DNA of 64,000 nt from CAWDPQ01 sp049642465. Its GTDB lineage: Bacteria > Acidobacteriota > Vicinamibacteria > Vicinamibacterales > 2-12-FULL-66-21. Below the pieces are notes generated by a model that had not been told where the DNA came from, made no database searches, and was given only the letters and a program-made list of their open reading frames with translations. Position 1 is the first letter of the stretch, and each line of letters opens with the position of its first letter. The stretch is from NCBI GenBank assembly GCA_049642465.1, contig JBAROV010000050.1, positions 1 to 64,000 on the forward strand. Direction: 5' to 3'. A program made the translations under genes and the position numbers. This document shows positions 8,557-17,395 of this stretch, one piece after another.

Positions 8557-9966
8557 ATGGCTGGGGAGAACGATAAGGAACCGAAAAGGCTGGATCGGCG
8601 CGAAGTGCTAAAGGGACTGTCCACCGTCCCCGCACTCGGTCTCTTCGGCTACGCCTGGAAGAAGCAGCGCGACTATCAGCAGGCGCGGGCGGAGGCGGCC
8701 GCGGCGGCGCCCGTAGCGCCCGCCGACCTGCAAGTGATCAACATCGCGCTCCTGGGCGCGGGGGCGCAGGGCCAGGTACTGACCGACGCGATGCTTCGAA
8801 TCCCAGGGCTGCGCTTCCGCGCGGTGTGCGACATCTGGACGGAGTACAACCAGCGGCGCGTCGTCAACAGCCTGAAGCGGTACAAGCACGAGCCGAACGC
8901 CTACGAGGACTACCGCGAGATGCTCGACAAGGAGAAGGAGCTCGACGCGGTCCTCATCGCGACGCCCGACTTCTGGCACGAGCGGCACACGATCGACTGC
9001 CTCAAGGCCGGCAAGCACGTGTACTGCGAGAAGGAGATGTCGAACACGCTCGAGGGGGCGCGGAACATGGTCGCGGCCGCGCGCGAGACCGGCAAGCTCC
9101 TGCAGATCGGCCACCAGCGCCGCTCGAATCCGCGCTACCTCCACTGCTACGACAAGCTGCTCACCGAGGCGAAGCTGCTCGGCCGTATCGTGACGGTCAA
9201 CGGGCAATGGAACCGCGCGGTCACGCCGGACCTCGGCGCTCCCGATCGGTATGCCATTCCTGCGGAGCGGCTCAAGCAGTACGGCTTCAAGGACATGCAC
9301 CAGTTCCGCAACTGGCGCTGGTACAAAGGCCTGGGGGGCGGTCCGATCGTGGATCTCGGCTCGCATCAGATTGACATCTACAGCTGGTTCCTCGGCGCGA
9401 ATCCCTCGCACGTCACCGCGAGCGGAGGGCTCCTGTACTACGATCCGAAGAACCACGAGTGGTACGACACGGTGATGGCCGTCTACGACTACGAGACGCC
9501 GCAGGGGCCGGCCAAGGCGTACTACCAGACGCAGACGACCAACGGCAGCCAGGGCTACTTCGAAAACTTCATGGGTGACCAGGGCACGCTGATCCTCTCG
9601 GAGTCTGAACTGAACTACGCCGGCCAGTTGTACCGCGACCCGAACGCGCCCGCCTGGGACGAGTGGATTCAGAAGGGCTACATCAGCGCGCCGCAGATCC
9701 AGGAAAAACCGGCGACGAGCGACTCGGGCGCGATCGCGGACGTACGCGAGTCGGTGGCGCCCGATCGGCACACGGTGCCGGTCGCGCTGCGCGACCCGTA
9801 CCACCAGCCGCACCTGCAGAATTTCTTCGACGCGGTGCGCGGCAAGGCGAAACTGAACTGCCCGTCGGAGGTCGCCTACGAGACGGCGGTCGCCGTGCTC
9901 AAGGTCAACGAGGCGATCGAGGCGAAGACGCGGCTGTCGTTCAACGCCGCGGAATTCAAGATCTAA
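8557..9966 (+). CDS. Gfo/Idh/MocA family oxidoreductase with N-terminal Tat-like anchor
   Basis: 469 residues with a good ribosome site (AAGGAGA) upstream of ATG 8557. The N-terminus has RREVLKGLSTVPALGLF, a twin-arginine signal or membrane anchor, followed by a charged, alanine-rich linker to residue ~55. The Rossmann motif is LLGAGAQG, then ATPDFWHERH and CEKEMSNTLEGA (EKE in place of EKP). The C-terminal half has GGGPIVDLGSHQIDIYSWFLG, which matches the substrate domain. It is more distant from the other three paralogues. Its stop is 13 nt from the DoxX gene, so the two are probably an operon. Confidence 0.9.
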   Translation: MAGENDKEPKRLDRREVLKGLSTVPALGLFGYAWKKQRDYQQARAEAAAAAPVAPADLQVINIALLGAGAQGQVLTDAMLRIPGLRFRAVCDIWTEYNQRRVVNSLKRYKHEPNAYEDYREMLDKEKELDAVLIATPDFWHERHTIDCLKAGKHVYCEKEMSNTLEGARNMVAAARETGKLLQIGHQRRSNPRYLHCYDKLLTEAKLLGRIVTVNGQWNRAVTPDLGAPDRYAIPAERLKQYGFKDMHQFRNWRWYKGLGGGPIVDLGSHQIDIYSWFLGANPSHVTASGGLLYYDPKNHEWYDTVMAVYDYETPQGPAKAYYQTQTTNGSQGYFENFMGDQGTLILSESELNYAGQLYRDPNAPAWDEWIQKGYISAPQIQEKPATSDSGAIADVRESVAPDRHTVPVALRDPYHQPHLQNFFDAVRGKAKLNCPSEVAYETAVAVLKVNEAIEAKTRLSFNAAEFKI

Positions 9967-9979
9967 AGGAGATCGGAAA

Positions 9980-10480
9980 ATGGAGGACGCACGGCTCTCC
10001 CGCCGGGCGCTCGCGGCGATCACGGTGCTGCGCGTCGTCGTCGGATGGCACTTCCTCTACGAGGGCGTCGCGAAGCTGACGTCGCCCTCGTGGTCGGCCG
10101 CAGGCTACATGAAGCAGGCTCGGGGACCGTTTGCCGATCTGTTCAGGTGGCTGGCCAGCCAGCCGAACCTGCTCGCCAACGCCGACCTCATCACGATGTG
10201 CGGGCTCACGCTAGTCGGGGTCTTTCTGATCCTGGGCCTGTTCACGCGGCTCGCGAGCCTCGCGGGGATCGGGTTCATCCTGCTGTTCTACCTGTGCAAC
10301 CCGCCGTTGGTGGGCTACTTCTACTCCATTCCCACCGAGGGCAGCTACTTGATCGTGAACAAGAACCTGGTGGAATTGTGCGCGCTCGTCGTGATCCTCG
10401 TGACGGGCAGCGGCCGTTTCGCCGGGATCGATCGCCTCCTGCACGGCGTTTTCGTCCGGCGGCCGCTCGCCGCCGCGTGA
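9980..10480 (+). CDS. DoxX family integral membrane protein
   Basis: 166 residues with four hydrophobic segments. The N-terminal half matches DoxX: LRVVVGWHFLYEGVAKL and then FLILGLFTRLASLAGIGF. The family includes subunits of quinone-linked oxidoreductases and many proteins of unknown role. A strong site AAAGGAGA precedes the ATG, 13 nt after the oxidoreductase stop. In Acidobacteria-type genomes DoxX next to Gfo/Idh/MocA genes suggests passing electrons from the exported dehydrogenase to the membrane (inference). Confidence 0.8.
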   Translation: MEDARLSRRALAAITVLRVVVGWHFLYEGVAKLTSPSWSAAGYMKQARGPFADLFRWLASQPNLLANADLITMCGLTLVGVFLILGLFTRLASLAGIGFILLFYLCNPPLVGYFYSIPTEGSYLIVNKNLVELCALVVILVTGSGRFAGIDRLLHGVFVRRPLAAA

Positions 10481-10580
10481 CGTGATCGCCCGGGCCCTGG
10501 CGCTTCAGTGGCCCCCCCGTCCAGCGCGCGTTGCCCATCGCGCCGTTCGAGAGCTGGCCCGTTGACGCGGGGTGTGAAGT

Positions 10581-10618
10581 GACCGCGGCTGTTACCGGAA
10601 CACTGGTTCACCGCGGTC
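10581..10618 (+). other. Inverted repeat between doxX-like gene and next oxidoreductase
   Basis: GACCGCGG (10581-10588) and CCGCGGTC (10611-10618) form perfect 8-bp arms around a 22-nt loop. It could be a terminator or an operator ahead of the gene at 10684; no T-run follows. Confidence 0.3.
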
Positions 10619-10683
10619 GAGTGTACGTTGCCGGACAGGGGACAGCGGACGGCGGTAGAATCCGTGCTCTGCGAGGAGATTCC

Positions 10684-12288
10684 ATGAGCGACATCTCGAG
10701 ACGCACGTTCCTTTCAACGACCGCCGCGGGAGCAGGCTTGACCATTCTGCCGCGGCATGTGCTCGGCCGCGGGTTCCAGGCGCCCAGCGACACGGTAAAC
10801 ATCGCGACCGTAGGATTCGGGGGCATGGGGGGCAGCAACACGCGTCGGCTCATGAGTCAGAACATCGTGGCGATCTGCGACGTGGATGAAGCCCTCGTCG
10901 ATGCACAGCTGAAGCGCATGCAGGACGACGCGGCGAAAGCGCCGACCTCGCCGCAGGGACCGCCGCTACGGACCGCCATGTCGAAGGCGCAAGTGACGGC
11001 TAATGCCCGCAGGCCTCGAATCGACAACGCGGTTGCGCTGCGGCGCTTCACGAGCGAGCAGATCCCGCGGCTGAAGCGATACCGCGATTATCGCGAGATG
11101 CTCGACAAGCAGAAGGACATCGATGCGATTGTGGTCGCGACACCGGATCACATGCATGCAGTCATAGCGCTCGCAGCCATGGATCTGAACAAGCACGTCT
11201 ACGTGCAGAAGCCCCTCTGCTGGTCGGTCGAGGAGGCGCGTGCGCTGGCGAAGAAGGCGAAGGAGAAGCCCAGCGTCGTCACGCAGATGGGCAACCAGGG
11301 ACACTCGAGCGACGGCTCGCGCACCGGCTACGAATACATTCGCGGCGGCGCCATCGGCGACGTGCGTGAGGTCCAGGTGTGGACGAATCGACCGCTCGGC
11401 TTCTGGCCGCAGGGGATTCCGCGTCCGGCGCCGCTCGAGGCCGCCACCAACGCGCCGCGGCCGCTGCGTTTCCCCTCCGGACGTGTCGCACCGCTGATAG
11501 CCGACGCGCTGTATCGCGAGAACGCGTCCATCCCCTCGACGCTCTCATGGGATCTGTTCCTCGGCGTTGCGCCCGACGTGGATTACCACCCGATCTATCA
11601 TCCGCATCACTGGCGCGGATGGGTGGACTGGGGCCAAGGTGCGCTCGGCGATATGGGCGCGCACCTGATCGATCACCCGTTCAAGGCGCTCAACCTCGGT
11701 CTGCCTACCGTGATCGAAACATTGTCGACGCCGTTCAACGGCGTCTGCTATCCGCATGCCACAACGACCTACTATCAGTTCCCGGCGCGCGGCGACATGC
11801 CGGCAGTGAAGCTGACGTGGTACGACGGCGGACTCACACCGCCGCGGCTCGAGGAGCTCGGCGAGGAAAAGCTGAACGGCGAGGGCGGCATCATCTACGT
11901 GGGCAGCAAGGGCAAGATGATGCAGCTGACGTACGGCCACGAACCGCGGCTGCTGCCGAAGTCGCTGCACGATCGGATCGGCGAGCCGAAGCCCCTGCTC
12001 CCGCGCATCGCGCACGCGCAGGACGAGCACGAGATGAACTGGGTCGAGGCGATTCAAGGCAAGGCGCAGATCTCCTGCCCCTTCGAGTACGCCACACGGC
12101 TGACGGAGGTCATGCTCCTCGGTATCGTGTCGCTGCGCGCCGGACAGAAGACGCCGGGGGACAGTAAGATCCGCTACGACGGCGCCAGCATGCGCGTCAC
12201 CAATACGATCAAAGGACCGGGGGGGACAGTGACCGATCCGAACGAGTTCCTCCGGCGCGAGTACCGCCGGCCATGGAAGCTGACGTAG
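10684..12288 (+). CDS. Gfo/Idh/MocA family oxidoreductase, Tat-exported, enlarged
   Basis: 534 residues from ATG 10684, chosen for GAGGAGA just upstream and because SRRTFLSTTAAGAG forms the Tat signal at the very start; the frame is open further up without a good start. Motifs: VGFGGMGGSN (Rossmann), VATPDHMHAVIA, VQKPLCWSVEEA. It is longer than its paralogues because of an insert near residues 80-120 (lysine/arginine-rich) and another near 250-285. The substrate domain has LGDMGAHLIDHPF. It most resembles the protein at 6049, including the QKP variant, so they are probably duplicates. Confidence 0.9.
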   Translation: MSDISRRTFLSTTAAGAGLTILPRHVLGRGFQAPSDTVNIATVGFGGMGGSNTRRLMSQNIVAICDVDEALVDAQLKRMQDDAAKAPTSPQGPPLRTAMSKAQVTANARRPRIDNAVALRRFTSEQIPRLKRYRDYREMLDKQKDIDAIVVATPDHMHAVIALAAMDLNKHVYVQKPLCWSVEEARALAKKAKEKPSVVTQMGNQGHSSDGSRTGYEYIRGGAIGDVREVQVWTNRPLGFWPQGIPRPAPLEAATNAPRPLRFPSGRVAPLIADALYRENASIPSTLSWDLFLGVAPDVDYHPIYHPHHWRGWVDWGQGALGDMGAHLIDHPFKALNLGLPTVIETLSTPFNGVCYPHATTTYYQFPARGDMPAVKLTWYDGGLTPPRLEELGEEKLNGEGGIIYVGSKGKMMQLTYGHEPRLLPKSLHDRIGEPKPLLPRIAHAQDEHEMNWVEAIQGKAQISCPFEYATRLTEVMLLGIVSLRAGQKTPGDSKIRYDGASMRVTNTIKGPGGTVTDPNEFLRREYRRPWKLT

Positions 12289-12293
12289 TCGAC

Positions 12294-12560
12294 TGTTCAC
12301 TCGTCCGGGAAGGAGCCTTTGCGTTCGAGGGGAGCATCGCCGCCTTCCTCGACGCGTCCCGGACCGGCACGCCGCTGTTCTCGACACACCTCACCGGCGA
12401 TGGGCTGGCACAGGTATTCTTCGGGATGGAGAGCGATCAGTTGCTCGTGCATGATCTCGACTACAGGTTTGAAGCGGGGGACCCCGTGCCCGAGCCTTCC
12501 TCGATGCTGTTAATCGGCACGGGCATCGCCCTGGGAGTGAGACGGTTCAGGCGACGTCGC
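12294..12560 (+). pseudogene. C-terminal fragment of a PEP-CTERM protein
   Basis: The frame gives the end of an exported protein with a complete sorting signal: VPEPSSMLLIGTGIALGV followed by RRFRRRR. About 65 residues of a beta-rich domain precede it, but there is no signal peptide, and the frame runs back into the end of the oxidoreductase gene. After 12560 the frame continues into unrelated sequence, where it abuts the inverted hydrolase fragment. This looks like a rearrangement scar. Confidence 0.6.
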
Positions 12561-12563
12561 GGA

Positions 12564-12818
12564 AGTCCAGACGTACCCAGGCGCTGTGCGAGCACTCACG
12601 AAAACGACGGTCGGACTGCCTTCGCCGGTGCAGTGAATATTGAGCGTTCTGCCACCGATATCAACTGAACGCCCAATCTGCTTCAACACGTGACGATCAC
12701 GCCACGCGCCGATGAGCACGTACAAGGCAGCGCCGAGTAGCACCGCCGCTACCAGTACAGCGACCAGCCGAGCGCCTGTGCGAACCAGGCGGGCCAGAAG
12801 ATTCCCGATGCTGATCAT
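12564..12818 (-). pseudogene. N-terminal fragment of a membrane-anchored alpha/beta hydrolase
   Basis: From ATG 12818 the product has a membrane helix (VAVLVAAVLLGAALYVLIG) and then the start of an alpha/beta hydrolase: GRSVDIGGRTLNIHCTGEG, then PTVVFVSARTAPGYVW. The catalytic part is missing: homology ends near 12564, exactly where the PEP-CTERM fragment on the other strand ends. A deletion or inversion has joined two truncated genes end to end. Confidence 0.55.
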
Positions 12819-13032
12819 CGTGACGCCCAACATCAGCGGCGAACCGCAGCATATCAAGGAGATTGACTCGCGAGTCAGGCTGTGACGCAAGCCGGCTGAG
12901 CCGCCTGGGCATGCGTTCGGAGCGCCGACCGCACTGGCAGCTATGACGCTTGACACCGCCCCCCACCGCGCGGAGATTGCGCACCAACCATATGTGGACA
13001 TCTCCCCGCGAGAGGGCGCCGTGAGCTACCCC

Positions 13033-13206
13033 GGGGAGTGGCGACAGTTGCAGTACGATCTCACCTCGCTCTCAGGACGAGGATGTTTGACGATCGCTCG
13101 ACAGTCCGGTGACGTGGTACCGGTCGACCAACCACAGGTCGTTGTGGACGCGATCCGGACGGTCGTGGAGAGAGCCCGCGGCCACGATGTCCCACTGTGC
13201 GCCACG
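13033..13206 (+). pseudogene. C-terminal fragment of an alpha/beta hydrolase
   Basis: The plus-strand frame reads RQLQYDLTSLSGRG, then PVDQPQVVVDAIRTVVERA, the usual end of alpha/beta hydrolases with the region after the catalytic His. The catalytic GH is altered (SGDVVP where SGHxxP is expected). It lies on the opposite strand from the N-terminal fragment at 12564-12818, so if both came from one gene an inversion split it. No start signal was seen. The remaining DNA to 13482 holds nothing recognised. Confidence 0.35.
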
Positions 13207-13482
13207 CCTGCTCCGGACGTTCACCGCGAGACACCTCGGTCATGAATTTGCGCTCAGGCAGCGCACTGACAGGAGCCTCACCGGCGAGTCTACGGCGGCC
13301 TGTCGCAGCGCTTCGATCCGAAGCAGCAGGGTCGGGAGATGGTTCCAATTTGCGAAATTTTGGCTCACCACCTCACTCAGTCAACACCATCAAGCACTCT
13401 CGGACCGTGACGACCGACATCGCTTATAGGAGTCGAACCGCGTCACTTCTTCTTGTAGATCGTCGTCAGCACGCGAGCGCTT

Positions 13483-13869
13483 TCACAACGCCACGGTCAC
13501 TCGAGCGTTTCGACATTCCGGAGGGCACGCTGACCCATTCGGTCGGGTGACGACATACGTCGGCTGTCTGGTCTCTTCGGTGGTCTGGGTGCCAGCCGAC
13601 ACGCGAATGGTGACGCTGGCGGGTGTGAAATCGGGGAAGGACACAGGGCAAGTGCCCGTCGCCGCGGTGCAGGTGGTGCTTCTCGTCGATCCATCAGGCG
13701 CGGTTACCACGACCGTCGCTGGAGTCTGACCCGGCACACCCGTCACTTCGACGACCAAGCCCGTACAACCGATCAGCGTGCAAGCACCCGGGCCGACGAC
13801 ATCGCATCCTGCGCCACAGGCGGCGACCAATACTAGAATGATCGCCAACACCTCGCGCGGAGTTGTCAC
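13483..13869 (-). CDS. Small secreted lipoprotein, unknown function
   Basis: 128 residues from GTG 13869, chosen because the lipoprotein signal (REVLAIILVLVAACGAGC) follows at once; an upstream ATG would add 36 unlikely residues. The mature part is beta-rich with two Cys pairs (CTLIGC and TTCTAATGTC) and the segment TPASVTIRVSAG, resembling a single Ig or carboxypeptidase-regulatory-like domain. It follows the sigma/ABC gene block on the same strand. No family was recognised. Confidence 0.55.
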   Translation of the reverse strand: MTTPREVLAIILVLVAACGAGCDVVGPGACTLIGCTGLVVEVTGVPGQTPATVVVTAPDGSTRSTTCTAATGTCPVSFPDFTPASVTIRVSAGTQTTEETRQPTYVVTRPNGSACPPECRNARVTVAL

Positions 13870-13930
13870 TCGCCGAATCGTAGCATGGGATGGCGCGCGC
13901 GCCCGGGGCAGGAAAAAGCCTCTGCGGACA

Positions 13931-15472
13931 TCAGGTTTCGCCGCCGTAGGAGATCTGCATGCGCCGGACGGCGACACCGGCGATCCACAGGACGAATGCG
14001 GTCAGGAGCAGCAACCCGAGCATCGCGCCTGGACGCGAAGCGGGAGCGGCTGGCGCCGCCAGCAACTGGATCAGCGTCGGGACGTCCTCGTCGATCGGAG
14101 CAGGCACGGGACACAGGGACTGCAGGTAGTACAGGATGCTCAGCTTCTGCAGCGCATGCGGCAGGATGCCGTTGACCCCCTCCCAGACGAGCAGCACGGC
14201 CGCCGGGATAATGGGATTGCGAACATACAATCCGACCGCGAGGAAGACGCTTCCGTAGCCCACGCAGCCGAGCGCGGCAGCCGCGGCATACCAGAACACG
14301 TGTCCCAGGCCACCGGCATTCCAGTAGGACTGGACCTCCACCGCATCGTGCGGCCACATCATGGCCGCAAAGGTAAGCAGGGCACCGCCGGCGAAGATCG
14401 CAGCGGACGCAATCAGCCCGGCGGCATACTTGCCCATGAGCAGCACGTCGCGCCGCGCGGGCGCAAGAAACCAGAAGTGCAGCGTCCGGTTGCTCATCTC
14501 CCCGCGGAAGAGATACATGAAGATGCCCAGACAGCCGAAGAAGATGGCGAGCCGCAGGTAGAAGTACTGGAAGATGCCCGCGAAGACCATGCGGTCCTCT
14601 TCGAAGTCGAGCAGGCGGTGAATGTCTCTGCGCTGCACCTTGCCGTCCACGAAAAGGAATCGGGCGGACCGCCGTCCGTCGAAGTAGATCAGCTCGCGGA
14701 TTTCGGTCCGCTCATCGACGAACCCGGCGCCCGTGGACGAGGCGACCGTGGTGAATCTCTTTCCGTCGTTGCTCAGCTGAATGTTGAAATCGCGGGTGTC
14801 GGAGTCCTCGTTTTCGCCTCCCGCACTGGCGTGCTTCACGACGAAGCGCGTCACGGCACGAGCCGATCCGAGATCCACCTGCAGGAACAGGGGGAAGTCC
14901 TCGGCACACCATCGGTCGGCCTCGCCTCCCGACACGCTGCCATTCACGGCCTTCTCCGGCCCCTGATCCGGTTTGCACGGCACACTTCCGGTCGCTGGCC
15001 GATTGAGCGCCAGATTCACCCGGCCATTCGGCTCGTAGACCTCGAACTCGTAAATCTTCGCCACCGGCTCGCCGCTGTAAGAAGGGCGGTTGATATTCAG
15101 GCGGACGAAGCGGGCTTCGACCGCCGGCTCGATCACGTGCGTCGTCGTCCCCGCCTTCCCAGTGCGTTGCCGGACGCGCCGGTTCCGCACCGACCAGCGT
15201 TCCTCGGCCGGCTTTCCCAGCCGCTTCTTCACGTCGTCTGTCAGTTCTCCCTCGCCTACGCTGTCTATCAGGGCCGGGGTCGTCAGACCGCGCCGGGCAA
15301 GCCGCTCGCTCCGGAACTTCGCCTCGAGGCCGTGCCCGAAGAAGATCACCGAGGGCAGGAGCGCCAACGCGTAGACCCACAGAGAGCGCTTGGCGAAGAA
15401 GACACGTCGGAGTTCGATCTTTGCGATCGTCCACGCCTGCCTGGCCCGTTCGGGGAAGGAACGCGAAATCAT
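13931..15472 (-). CDS. ABC-2 type permease with extracytoplasmic discoidin domain
   Basis: 513 residues. The N-terminus is ABC-2 permease-like: an amphipathic lead (AWTIAKIELRRVFFAKR), then one membrane helix (VYALALLPSVIFFG). Residues ~50-285 are a long insert outside the membrane that contains an F5/8 C (discoidin)-like fold: NLALNRPATGS, then VDLGSARAVTRFVVKHA. Five or more helices follow from residue ~300, closing with VLWIAGVAVRRMQI. Its start overlaps the ATPase gene stop by 4 nt, so the two form a transporter. The insert may bind cell-surface or substrate glycan (inference); this architecture is unusual. Confidence 0.8.
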   Translation of the reverse strand: MISRSFPERARQAWTIAKIELRRVFFAKRSLWVYALALLPSVIFFGHGLEAKFRSERLARRGLTTPALIDSVGEGELTDDVKKRLGKPAEERWSVRNRRVRQRTGKAGTTTHVIEPAVEARFVRLNINRPSYSGEPVAKIYEFEVYEPNGRVNLALNRPATGSVPCKPDQGPEKAVNGSVSGGEADRWCAEDFPLFLQVDLGSARAVTRFVVKHASAGGENEDSDTRDFNIQLSNDGKRFTTVASSTGAGFVDERTEIRELIYFDGRRSARFLFVDGKVQRRDIHRLLDFEEDRMVFAGIFQYFYLRLAIFFGCLGIFMYLFRGEMSNRTLHFWFLAPARRDVLLMGKYAAGLIASAAIFAGGALLTFAAMMWPHDAVEVQSYWNAGGLGHVFWYAAAAALGCVGYGSVFLAVGLYVRNPIIPAAVLLVWEGVNGILPHALQKLSILYYLQSLCPVPAPIDEDVPTLIQLLAAPAAPASRPGAMLGLLLLTAFVLWIAGVAVRRMQISYGGET

Positions 15473-16449
15473 GACTCACCCCCGATCAGGTACTCGTATA
15501 ACGCGTCCACATTCTCGTCGGCCGGCACGACGCTCTCGATTCTGTGGCCGTCGAGGGCGATGCGCCCGAGCGCACGCGCGAACTGCTCCCGATCGCGGGT
15601 CATCACCAGCATGACGAACCGGTCGTCGTTGATTTTGATCTCGGTGATGTGTTCCTCGGCGAACAGCAGCGCCGCTACGCCCGATGCGTCCCGGTCGCGG
15701 CACCGCACGATGAACTGGCTGGGATGCTCCTGAATCTCCTCGCGCACCTTGCGGATCTTCCCCTCGGCCACGATCATCCCGTTGGCGATCAGGATGACCT
15801 GATCGCTGACGAGGTCCACTTCCTGGAGGACGTGGCTCGAGATGATGACGTGCTTTCCCTGGGCGGCCCACGAGCGGAACAAGTCGATCGTTTCTGCGCG
15901 AACCAGCGGGTCGAGGCCGTTCAGCGGCTCGTCGAGCACCAGCACGTCGGGATCGTGCGCAATGGCTTGCGCCAGCCGCACCCGCTGCCGCATGCCCTTG
16001 GAATACGCCGCGACCTTGCGGTTCGCCGCGTCGGTCAGGCTCAGGCGCTCGAGCGCTTTCCACGCCCGTTCCTCCGCTTCCGAGCGGCTGTATCCGAAAA
16101 GAAGGAGACCGGTGGTGATAAACGTGAACCCGGTTGCCCAGCGCGGCGCAGTGTCGTACTGCGTGGCGTATCCAGTGATCCGCATCAGCGCTTCGGGATC
16201 GCGTGGCGAGATCCCGCGCATGAGGATGCTGCCGTGGTCGGGGAAGATCAGGCCGGTCATCAGGTTCATCAGCGTCGTCTTGCCGGCGCCGTTCGGCCCG
16301 ACCAAGCTGGTGATTCCGGGCGGGATATTCAACGAGACGCGGTTCACGCCGAGCACTTCGCCGTAGAACTTCGAGACCTCGTCAAAGATGACCGAGGGGC
16401 TTCCCGCCTTCGCCAACGCTACGGCGGGCAGGCGCGAGATCTTTTTCAT
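15469..16449 (-). CDS. ABC transporter ATP-binding protein
   Basis: 326 residues. Walker A is GPNGAGKT, Walker B is VLVLDEP, the switch His is in VIISSH, and the signature is a variant (YSKGMRQR) typical of ABC-2 exporters of the CcmA/YhaQ kind. The C-terminal ~95 residues (DRDASGVAALLFAEEHITEI) form the extra domain seen in Nat-type ATPases. It is paired by a 4-nt overlap with the discoidin permease at 13931. An 85-nt gap separates it from the upstream permease gene. Confidence 0.9.
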   Translation of the reverse strand: MKKISRLPAVALAKAGSPSVIFDEVSKFYGEVLGVNRVSLNIPPGITSLVGPNGAGKTTLMNLMTGLIFPDHGSILMRGISPRDPEALMRITGYATQYDTAPRWATGFTFITTGLLLFGYSRSEAEERAWKALERLSLTDAANRKVAAYSKGMRQRVRLAQAIAHDPDVLVLDEPLNGLDPLVRAETIDLFRSWAAQGKHVIISSHVLQEVDLVSDQVILIANGMIVAEGKIRKVREEIQEHPSQFIVRCRDRDASGVAALLFAEEHITEIKINDDRFVMLVMTRDREQFARALGRIALDGHRIESVVPADENVDALYEYLIGGES

Positions 16450-16534
16450 CGGCCGCTCCGGCTTGGGCGCCGTAGCGCGAAGCGCGAAGGCGGCTCGCGT
16501 GGCTCACTCGCTGCGCTCGTTCGCGCTGCCTCTG

Positions 16535-17395
16535 TCACCTCACCACCTCGACGGGCCGCAGCTTGCGTTCGATGACCAGGACAAGCACAAGAACGAATCC
16601 AGCCAGCGCCAACAGGGAGGCCCCGACGCCCGGGCCGTCGGGCGGCTCCACTGCCAGCAGCGCGCACCACACGCGGTTGACCGCCCATGCCGGATCCAGC
16701 ACGTGCCCCCACGTGACGCGAAAGATCTCGTCGATCATCTCGGACACGCCGGCGAGGATGAAGAAGAAGGCGAGGCTCACCGCGCCGGCCACGACCCTCC
16801 ACTTCACATACGCGGAAGTGGCGATCGCCACCAGGCTCAGCACCAGCAACCATAGAAGGAACCCGACCACCATGCCGGCACCGAGCGTCCAGTTTGCGAG
16901 GAACCACCAGCCGCCGGCGAGGCCCACCTGCAGCGCGAACAGTAAGAGGCCGGGAATCCACGTCACGACCGAGAGCATGCCGACGATGACGGTCAGGCGC
17001 GCCAGGGCGTAGCTCCAGCGTGTGAGGGGTCGGCTGAAGTACAGCGGCAGGGCGTTGTTCGCGAGGTCTGGCGCAATAAGGCCGGGGCCTGCCAGCGCTG
17101 CCAGGAAGACGGCGAAGCCCGCCTGGACGTACATGAAGATCGAGAAGAACCTGCCGTTAACCTGGATGAACTCGAGAAACTCTTTGTCGAGCCCCTGGAG
17201 CAGGTCCACATGATTGGTGAGATAGATGAAGCCGGCGCACAGGAGAGGCCAGACGAACGACACCATCGTGAGTAGAAGAACCAGCCTCTGCTCATACAGC
17301 CTTCGCCACGCGTAGCGGGGCAGGACCATGAACCGCGTCCAGCGCCCCGTGAGGGGGCCCGCGTACCGCTGATATCCGCGCTTGTAGACCGCCAT
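16535..17395 (-). CDS. ABC-2 type permease
   Basis: 286 residues with six or more membrane helices: LVLLLTMVSFVWPLLCAGF, FSIFMYVQAGFAVFLAALAG, and LTVIVGMLSVVTWIPGLLL, with the last at the C-terminus (LLALAGFVLVLVLVI). The PDLANNALPLYFSRPLTR segment is the conserved loop of ABC-2 permeases next to the ATPase. Its start directly abuts the stop of the ATPase at 17396, so those two are partners. Substrate unknown. Confidence 0.85.
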   Translation of the reverse strand: MAVYKRGYQRYAGPLTGRWTRFMVLPRYAWRRLYEQRLVLLLTMVSFVWPLLCAGFIYLTNHVDLLQGLDKEFLEFIQVNGRFFSIFMYVQAGFAVFLAALAGPGLIAPDLANNALPLYFSRPLTRWSYALARLTVIVGMLSVVTWIPGLLLFALQVGLAGGWWFLANWTLGAGMVVGFLLWLLVLSLVAIATSAYVKWRVVAGAVSLAFFFILAGVSEMIDEIFRVTWGHVLDPAWAVNRVWCALLAVEPPDGPGVGASLLALAGFVLVLVLVIERKLRPVEVVR

